Shown: positions 36,285 through 41,041 of the stretch, piece by piece
Numbering within the stretch: the first letter of the stretch is position 1
Layout: every line of letters begins with the position of its first letter
Assembly (NCBI RefSeq): GCF_016107525.1
Contig: NZ_JABASR010000019.1
Location: 1 to 41,041 of the forward strand
DNA length: 41,041 nt
From: Psychrobacter aquimaris
GTDB lineage: Bacteria > Pseudomonadota > Gammaproteobacteria > Pseudomonadales > Moraxellaceae
Direction of reading: 5' to 3'
Notes under the pieces: model-generated
The model's database searches: none
The model's input: the letters and a program-made list of their open reading frames with translations, nothing else
What the model was told of the DNA's origin: nothing
Program-made: the position numbers and the translations under genes

Positions 36285-37529
36285 TCAAATGTCGATATCG
36301 ACTGTACTTGATTTATTGGTTATCTTTTTACTATCTATCTCTTTCGATACTTCTAGTACTGTCGTTTGATTAGACTTATCCAGGTATTTTTGTGCCTTAT
36401 CGACTTCAGTGGTCAAAGTATTGACCGTTTGTTTCATGTTCTCTAGCGCTTCAATTTTATAATTGCTAATCATATCCATCGTATCATAGACGTTATTGAA
36501 AGCGTTTTGTAATTTATCAAGCTCAATGCTGCTACTGGTTGCTTGCTCATGGATTTCACCTGACTGGCGTTTGAGCATCGCTGAGGTTGATTCAATCAAG
36601 CTACTGGTGGTTTTATTTAAAGCAGTAATTTGATCAAGTACCAGTTTTTGATTGGTCATTGCTTGGGCAACCACGACCGCTGTACGTAGTGCAGATACGG
36701 TGGTTGTGGTGGCTCGATCAACGCCTTTTATCAATTCTAAGTTATTGCGGCGAATGGTATCGAGCGCTAAATAGCCTTGCACGTTCACGGCTAACTGGGT
36801 TAAAAAGTCGGTGTTTTTTTGACGAACGTAAAACAACATCTCTTCTTTAATAATGCGTGCTTTTTCGGGGTCAGTCGCCTCTATGGCGTAGACTTTTTGC
36901 TCTAACTGCTCATCAATCTTTTTGCCAACATAAACATATTGGCGTATCGATTGCATCAGCTCCCACATATTGACTTTTTCTTGCTCGATCATAGCATTGT
37001 CTTTGAGCAGCTCATCCTTACCATTATATAAACTGGTAACAACGGCATTGATATGTGACTGTGCAGATTCGTACTGACGGAAGTAATCTTGTACTTTATT
37101 GCCAAATGGGATGAGACCGAATAATTTACGTGAACTGGTCAGCTCTTTCTTACTCGGGTCTAAATCTTCTACAATACCGCGTAGCTCAGTCAATGACTTG
37201 GCGATAGGAGAGTTGTCAAACAAGCTGTCATTGAGACTTTTGGCGGGTAAATCGAGCATACGATTAGACACTTGCGCTGATTCACGAATCTCTTTGGTTC
37301 CGAGGTTGTGAATCGATTGCACGTTCTGTCGAAACTCATCGCTATGCACAGAGTTAGTGATAACGTGGTCAACAAAGGCATCGACTTTGGCATCAAGCTC
37401 TGGGATTTGGCTGTCATCCAACTTGACCATTTGATCTGCTTCACTTTTTTGTATTTCTCTCACAGGTTCAGGCGCGGTCAGAGAAATACTTGGCGTCGTT
37501 GCATTTTCTGGTGGGGTCAATTCTTGCAT
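36285..37529 (-). CDS. TelA-family protein (toxic anion resistance)
   Basis: A 414-residue, largely helical soluble protein of the TelA family (often tied to tellurite or antimicrobial resistance and found near ter genes). Recognisable stretches are IPFGNKVQDYFRQYESAQSHINAVVTSL (about 155-182), the DNAMIEQEKVNMWELMQSIRQYVYVGKKIDE segment and QGYLALDTIRRNNLELIKGVDRATTTTVSALRTAVVVAQA (about 258-297). A C-terminal coiled coil (about 330-400) follows. AAGGAA lies 6 bases before the ATG at 37529. The usual XpaC or Ter partners are not adjacent. The actual function in this organism is open. Confidence 0.88.
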   Translation of the reverse strand: MQELTPPENATTPSISLTAPEPVREIQKSEADQMVKLDDSQIPELDAKVDAFVDHVITNSVHSDEFRQNVQSIHNLGTKEIRESAQVSNRMLDLPAKSLNDSLFDNSPIAKSLTELRGIVEDLDPSKKELTSSRKLFGLIPFGNKVQDYFRQYESAQSHINAVVTSLYNGKDELLKDNAMIEQEKVNMWELMQSIRQYVYVGKKIDEQLEQKVYAIEATDPEKARIIKEEMLFYVRQKNTDFLTQLAVNVQGYLALDTIRRNNLELIKGVDRATTTTVSALRTAVVVAQAMTNQKLVLDQITALNKTTSSLIESTSAMLKRQSGEIHEQATSSSIELDKLQNAFNNVYDTMDMISNYKIEALENMKQTVNTLTTEVDKAQKYLDKSNQTTVLEVSKEIDSKKITNKSSTVDIDI

Positions 37530-37851
37530 GAAATTTCCTTCGATATCGGATAAAAGTAGTGTTTTTTGTCAACGACTCTGATGGTCGTGATATACGTTAT
37601 TTTTATACACTTACTAGAAATTTTTGATAAATGCTGATTAGCAAATATAAAACAGACCTTTAGATTACCGCGTAATCAAATGGTTGAGAAGGTGGATTTT
37701 GTAAAATAGAGTCAGCCAATTATATCTGACTCAACACATTTAACAGAGATATGTATCTATTCAAATAATAAAAAACCATCAATATCCCGCAGCATATTGA
37801 TGGTTAAGATTATAAATATCTATATCGACTAACAGCCATCTAATAAACAGA
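37530..37851. other. Intergenic region between infC and the TelA-family gene
   Basis: Contains the infC terminator (37767-37805). No gene is visible; in particular the ribosomal genes rpmI and rplT, which commonly follow infC, are absent. Confidence 0.6.
37767..37805 (-). terminator. Terminator of the thrS-infC transcript
   Basis: On the minus strand AACCATCAATAT pairs with ATATTGATGGTT (12 bp) around gctgcggg, followed by TTTTTTATT. It lies 47 bases past the infC stop. Confidence 0.9.
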
Positions 37852-38373
37852 TTACTTTTTCTTAGTTGGCCCAAGTAGCATACCCATTTGACGACCTTCC
37901 ATCTTAGGGTATTGCTCAACGTTAGCAATCTCAGCAGTATCTTCGATAATACGATCTAGCTGCTTACGACCAATATCTTGGTGCGCCATTTCACGGCCAC
38001 GAAAGCGAATACTGATTTTAACTTTGTCTTGGTCTTCCAAAAAGCTGACGATTTTTTTCAGTTTAACCTGATAATCAGCTTCTTCAGTACTAGGACGCAG
38101 CTTCATCTCTTTCAGCTGAGTTTGCTTTTGATTCTTTTTAGCTTCTTTCGCCTTTTGCTTTTGATCATAGAGGAAATGCTTGTAATCCATGATTTTGCAG
38201 ACAGGCGGCTTGGCATCTGGAACCAATTCGACCAAATCTAGATTGTCCTCACGTGCCGCTTTCATCGCGGTTTCGATATCGACCACGCCCATTTGTTCGC
38301 CGTCTTCTTTGACGAGACGGACTTCTTTGACATTGATATCTTCGTTGATGTTCAAACGGTTCGACTGTTTAAT
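37852..38373 (-). CDS. infC: Translation initiation factor IF-3, rare ATT start
   Basis: Binds the 30S subunit and controls start-codon choice. The protein has the N-domain with [14 protein letters not shown] and [22 protein letters not shown] as the linker, and the C-domain [29 protein letters not shown]; it ends GPTKKK. The start is taken at ATT 38371-38373, giving [12 protein letters not shown], because GAGGAG at 38382-38387 lies 8 bases upstream and the frame from there is continuous. The in-frame TTG at 38355 has no such site. A rare AUU/ATT start is the known device by which IF-3 represses its own translation in enterobacteria. The ribosome binding site overlaps the end of thrS, whose stop is 5 bases away. 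The length is 173 residues. Confidence 0.95.
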   Translation of the reverse strand: MKQSNRLNINEDINVKEVRLVKEDGEQMGVVDIETAMKAAREDNLDLVELVPDAKPPVCKIMDYKHFLYDQKQKAKEAKKNQKQTQLKEMKLRPSTEEADYQVKLKKIVSFLEDQDKVKISIRFRGREMAHQDIGRKQLDRIIEDTAEIANVEQYPKMEGRQMGMLLGPTKKK

Positions 38374-38378
38374 AGGTA

Positions 38379-40313
38379 TTACTCCTCATCTGTTTTTGGG
38401 GTCTGTCGGCCTTTTTCAGCGACAGCGGTCTGTACTAATGTAATAAATTCTGGAACACTCATCACGCCAAGGTTTTCACCTTCACGAGTACGGACATTGA
38501 CACTGCCCGATTCGACTTCTTTATCCCCTAATACTAGCATATAGGGAATGCGTTCTAATGTTTTCTCTCGTATCTTAAATCCAATCTTTTCGTTACGCAA
38601 GTCACTAATAGCTCGCAAACCTGACTTTTTGAGTTCGCTGACCACATTTTCACAAGCATCTGCTTGTTTATCCGTGATATTCATCACCACAACTTGTTGC
38701 GGTGCCAACCATACTGGCATCCAACCGGCATAGTTTTCAATCAATATACCGATGAAGCGTTCAAATGAACCTAAGATGGCACGGTGCAACATGATAGGTA
38801 TTTCGCGCTCGTTTTGCTCATTGACGAATTCGGCATCAAGGCGCTCAGGCATGTTTGGATCAACCTGAATAGTACCGCACTGCCATACACGACCTAAAGA
38901 ATCTTTCAAACTAAATTCAATCTTCGGACCGTAGAATGCACCTTCACCTGGTAAATATTCCCAGTCAAGACCTGAGCTATCAAGCGCATCGGCTAAGGCT
39001 TTTTCGGCAAAATCCCAAGATTCATCGCTACCAACCCGTTTTTCAGGACGAGTCGAGAGTTTCATGATGATATTATCAAAACCAAAATCTTCATACACAG
39101 CAAGGGTCAGCTTAATAAAGTCAGCGACTTCTTGCTGGATCTGCGACTGCGTACAGAAGATATGCGCATCATCTTGGGTAAAACCACGAACGCGCATCAA
39201 ACCATGCAATGAGCCAGATGGTTCGTTACGATGGCATGAGCCAAACTCTGCCATACGTAATGGCAAGTCACGGTAAGATTTCAAGCCTTGGTTAAAGACT
39301 TGCACGTGGCATGGGCAGTTCATTGGTTTTACCGCATAATCACGATTTTCACTGGCAGTTGTGAACATGTTGGTCGCATAGTTGCCCCAATGTCCTGAGC
39401 GCTCCCACAAACTGCGATCAACGATTTGTGGCGTTTTAATTTCTTCATAGCCATTATCATGTTGTACTTTGCGCATATATTGCTCAAGTACTTGATAAAT
39501 CGTCCAACCATTGGCGTGCCAAAACACCATGCCCGGTGCTTGCTCTTGCATATGGAATAGATTTAATGCTTTACCAATCTTACGATGGTCACGTTTTTCG
39601 GCTTCTTCAATGCGCTGAATATAGGCTTTTAAATCTTTCTTATCTGCCCACGCTGTACCATAGATACGTTGCAGCTGTTCGTTCTTAGCATCACCGCGCC
39701 AATATGCACCAGACATTTTAGTCAGCTTGAAGACTTTTAGGAATCGTGTGTTTGGCACGTGTGGACCACGGCACATATCGACATATTCTTGATGATGATA
39801 TAGACCAAAGGCTTCTTCGCCTGGCATATCATTAATCAGCTTAAGCTTATAATCTTCGCCACGCTCTTCAAAAATCTTAATCACTTCATCGCGTGGCGTT
39901 ATTTTTTTGATAACGTCATAATCTTGCTTGATCAGCGCCATCATGCGTTTTTCAATCGCTTCCATATGCTCAGGCGTAAATGGCGTTTCACTATAGATGT
40001 CATAATAAAAGCCATCTTCGATAACAGGACCGATCACCATTTTTACATCAGGATATAGCTGTTTAACAGCATGACCCAATAGGTGAGCACATGAATGGCG
40101 AATGATATCAACGCCATCAGCATCTTTTGGCGTCACGATTTCGACTTTGGAATCAGCAATAATAGGATCATGCGCATCCACTAGATGCCCGTTTACACGG
40201 CCAGCAACCGTTGCTTTAGCCAACCCTGCGCCAATGCTTTGCGCCACTTCCATGACCGTTGTATTGCCTTCAAAGTTTTTTACGCTACCATCGGGTAAAG
40301 TAATCGCTACCAT
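38379..40313 (-). CDS. thrS: Threonyl-tRNA synthetase
   Basis: Charges tRNA-Thr in the cytoplasm. An N-terminal TGS domain (1-61) is followed by an editing domain with the HxxxH motif (His73, His77 in [10 protein letters not shown]). The class II catalytic core has [10 protein letters not shown] (zinc Cys), motif 2 [30 protein letters not shown], motif 3 region [21 protein letters not shown], and a C-terminal anticodon-binding domain. The 644 residues are normal. AAGGTGA lies 7 bases before the ATG at 40313. The stop is 5 bases upstream of the infC start, so the two form one operon. The upstream leader may be long (see the extended -10 at 40577), leaving room for autoregulation as in E. coli, but no tRNA-like operator is evident. 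Confidence 0.98.
   Translation of the reverse strand: MVAITLPDGSVKNFEGNTTVMEVAQSIGAGLAKATVAGRVNGHLVDAHDPIIADSKVEIVTPKDADGVDIIRHSCAHLLGHAVKQLYPDVKMVIGPVIEDGFYYDIYSETPFTPEHMEAIEKRMMALIKQDYDVIKKITPRDEVIKIFEERGEDYKLKLINDMPGEEAFGLYHHQEYVDMCRGPHVPNTRFLKVFKLTKMSGAYWRGDAKNEQLQRIYGTAWADKKDLKAYIQRIEEAEKRDHRKIGKALNLFHMQEQAPGMVFWHANGWTIYQVLEQYMRKVQHDNGYEEIKTPQIVDRSLWERSGHWGNYATNMFTTASENRDYAVKPMNCPCHVQVFNQGLKSYRDLPLRMAEFGSCHRNEPSGSLHGLMRVRGFTQDDAHIFCTQSQIQQEVADFIKLTLAVYEDFGFDNIIMKLSTRPEKRVGSDESWDFAEKALADALDSSGLDWEYLPGEGAFYGPKIEFSLKDSLGRVWQCGTIQVDPNMPERLDAEFVNEQNEREIPIMLHRAILGSFERFIGILIENYAGWMPVWLAPQQVVVMNITDKQADACENVVSELKKSGLRAISDLRNEKIGFKIREKTLERIPYMLVLGDKEVESGSVNVRTREGENLGVMSVPEFITLVQTAVAEKGRQTPKTDEE
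38382..38387 (-). promoter_or_regulatory. Ribosome binding site of infC that fixes the ATT start
   Basis: GAGGAG on the minus strand, 8 bases before ATT 38373 and inside the last codons of thrS. Its position excludes the TTG at 38355 as the main start. Confidence 0.85.
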
Positions 40314-40902
40314 AATCTATTCACCTTTTTGGGTCCGTTGGCAGTGATGATTGCAACCATCAATCATATAACCGTAAGACCACATCAATTATATCTAACT
40401 ACTATGATATGTTGTAAGAGATAAGCACGACTTAATAGCACTGTTTTTTCTTGTCTTATATAGCATGAAATTAAGAGCCATTTAATAAGCTATAATCAAA
40501 GCGCTAAAAGGTAGAACAAACGACCTTTTAATAACATGAAGCAGAAATACTATTAAGTAATGTCATAAAAGCGACTATTATAGCAAAAACTGCTTATCAA
40601 CACTAGATATCAGGGGGTTAAGTCAGCTTCTATATATAGGTTCGCTAAGTATTAATATCAAGGGTGGTGAATATAGATGTCATTCATAGCTATAGATGAA
40701 TATTATGTTTTTTATATCATTATAAATTGATTGGCTGTTTTTAAAGGGTAGACTGAGCTTATTCATAAGTAAGAACTAGACGTCAAAGACTGTTTTCAGA
40801 ATATAACTTCAGCTTCTAATAAATAGATTTTACCTAACCTATTGAAAAATATCAGGTGTTTTTAAGTTGATAAAATAAATCAAAAAACCTTTTAAAAAGC
40901 GG
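40314..40902. other. Noncoding region upstream of thrS
   Basis: Holds the thrS leader and promoter region and, on the right, the upstream part of the plus-strand stable-RNA promoter. A 7-bp dyad ATGATTG...CAATCAT (40347-40367) lies just before thrS, and a weaker one TAAAAGGT...ACCTTTTA at 40505-40530. No gene is visible. Confidence 0.5.
40577..40585 (-). promoter_or_regulatory. Candidate extended -10 promoter for thrS-infC
   Basis: On the minus strand TGC-TATAAT forms an extended -10 element about 265 bases upstream of the thrS ATG. No good -35 accompanies it. A second weaker TGC-TATATA occurs at 40457-40465, so the true start site is open. Confidence 0.4.
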
Positions 40903-40930
40903 TTGACTCAAGATTTAAAGCGTCTATAAT
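40903..40930 (+). promoter_or_regulatory. Strong stable-RNA type promoter (P1) reading off the right edge
   Basis: -35 TTGACT (40903-40908), 16-base spacer, consensus -10 TATAAT (40925-40930), followed by the GC-rich discriminator ACGCCC. An A/T-rich tract lies upstream (40870-40898), like an UP element. There is no coding region after it within the window. Confidence 0.8.
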
Positions 40931-41019
40931 ACGCCCACACAAGACGAGCTGGCAGTGATTAGTGTGTAGATTACACATAAATAACGCAGTTAACTTGAAG
41001 AAACAAATTATAAAAAAGC

Positions 41020-41025
41020 TTGACA
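41020..41025 (+). promoter_or_regulatory. -35 box of a probable second promoter (P2), cut by the window end
   Basis: A perfect TTGACA follows an A-rich tract. With the usual 16-18-base spacer its -10 would lie just beyond 41041. Tandem P1-P2 promoters about 100 bases apart are typical of rRNA operons. Confidence 0.5.
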
Positions 41026-41041
41026 ATTCAAATCATTATGA

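Noticed and set aside
1..41041. CRISPR array or toxin-antitoxin pair
   Set aside because: No spaced repeat series of the right size and no adjacent pair of small overlapping genes with toxin-antitoxin motifs were seen.

Overview
The window looks like a chromosomal stretch of a Psychrobacter-like gammaproteobacterium (Moraxellaceae). This rests on protein style and gene neighbourhoods (complete Na+-NQR operon with apbE and nqrM, split his genes, thrS-infC with an ATT start, HemN, ComM) and on moderate GC. No database search was possible, so the genus is an inference. No CRISPR array, insertion sequence, integrase or phage gene is visible.

Layout. 1-2822: an SPFH/stomatin-like membrane protein and hemN. 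3143-4195: a decayed penicillin-acylase-type gene lacking its front part and carrying an internal TGA. 4291-8522: comM, gph, a DUF4385 protein, a small exported protein, tRNA-Phe with its own promoter, and a PanZ/PanM-like acetyltransferase-fold protein. 8898-12217: hisB-hisH, a small membrane protein and avtA. 12660-14801: a solitary AT-rich gene for a 713-residue protein with an N-terminal PD-(D/E)XK nuclease signature, the best candidate for an undescribed accessory (possibly defence) function. 14955-19890: a tesA-ybbA-ybbP type cluster (esterase, ABC ATPase, FtsX-type permease), split by a small AT-rich gene that is itself broken by a 21-bp repeat-associated insertion. 19979-21304: a CynX-type MFS transporter.

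21754-29801 (minus strand): the respiratory Na+-pump module nqrABCDEF, then apbE (which attaches FMN to NqrB and NqrC) and nqrM (needed for NQR maturation). Between nqrF and apbE lie a terminator and the 53-codon tail of a lost short-chain dehydrogenase. A 1.1-kb noncoding gap separates nqrA from hisA. 30921-37529: hisA, a BON-domain MscS channel, a small secreted or anchored protein, rnr (RNase R) and a TelA-family gene. 37852-40313: infC and thrS, with the infC start at a rare ATT. At the right edge a strong plus-strand promoter with a GC-rich discriminator, plus the -35 of a second one, points out of the window. This is typical of a stable-RNA (probably rRNA) operon just outside.

Most of the window is core metabolism. 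The accessory signal is at 12.6-14.8 kb and 17.6-18.3 kb, both clearly more AT-rich than their neighbours. Three separate gene remnants show recent loss: the acylase, the dehydrogenase tail and the broken 17.6-18.3 kb gene.
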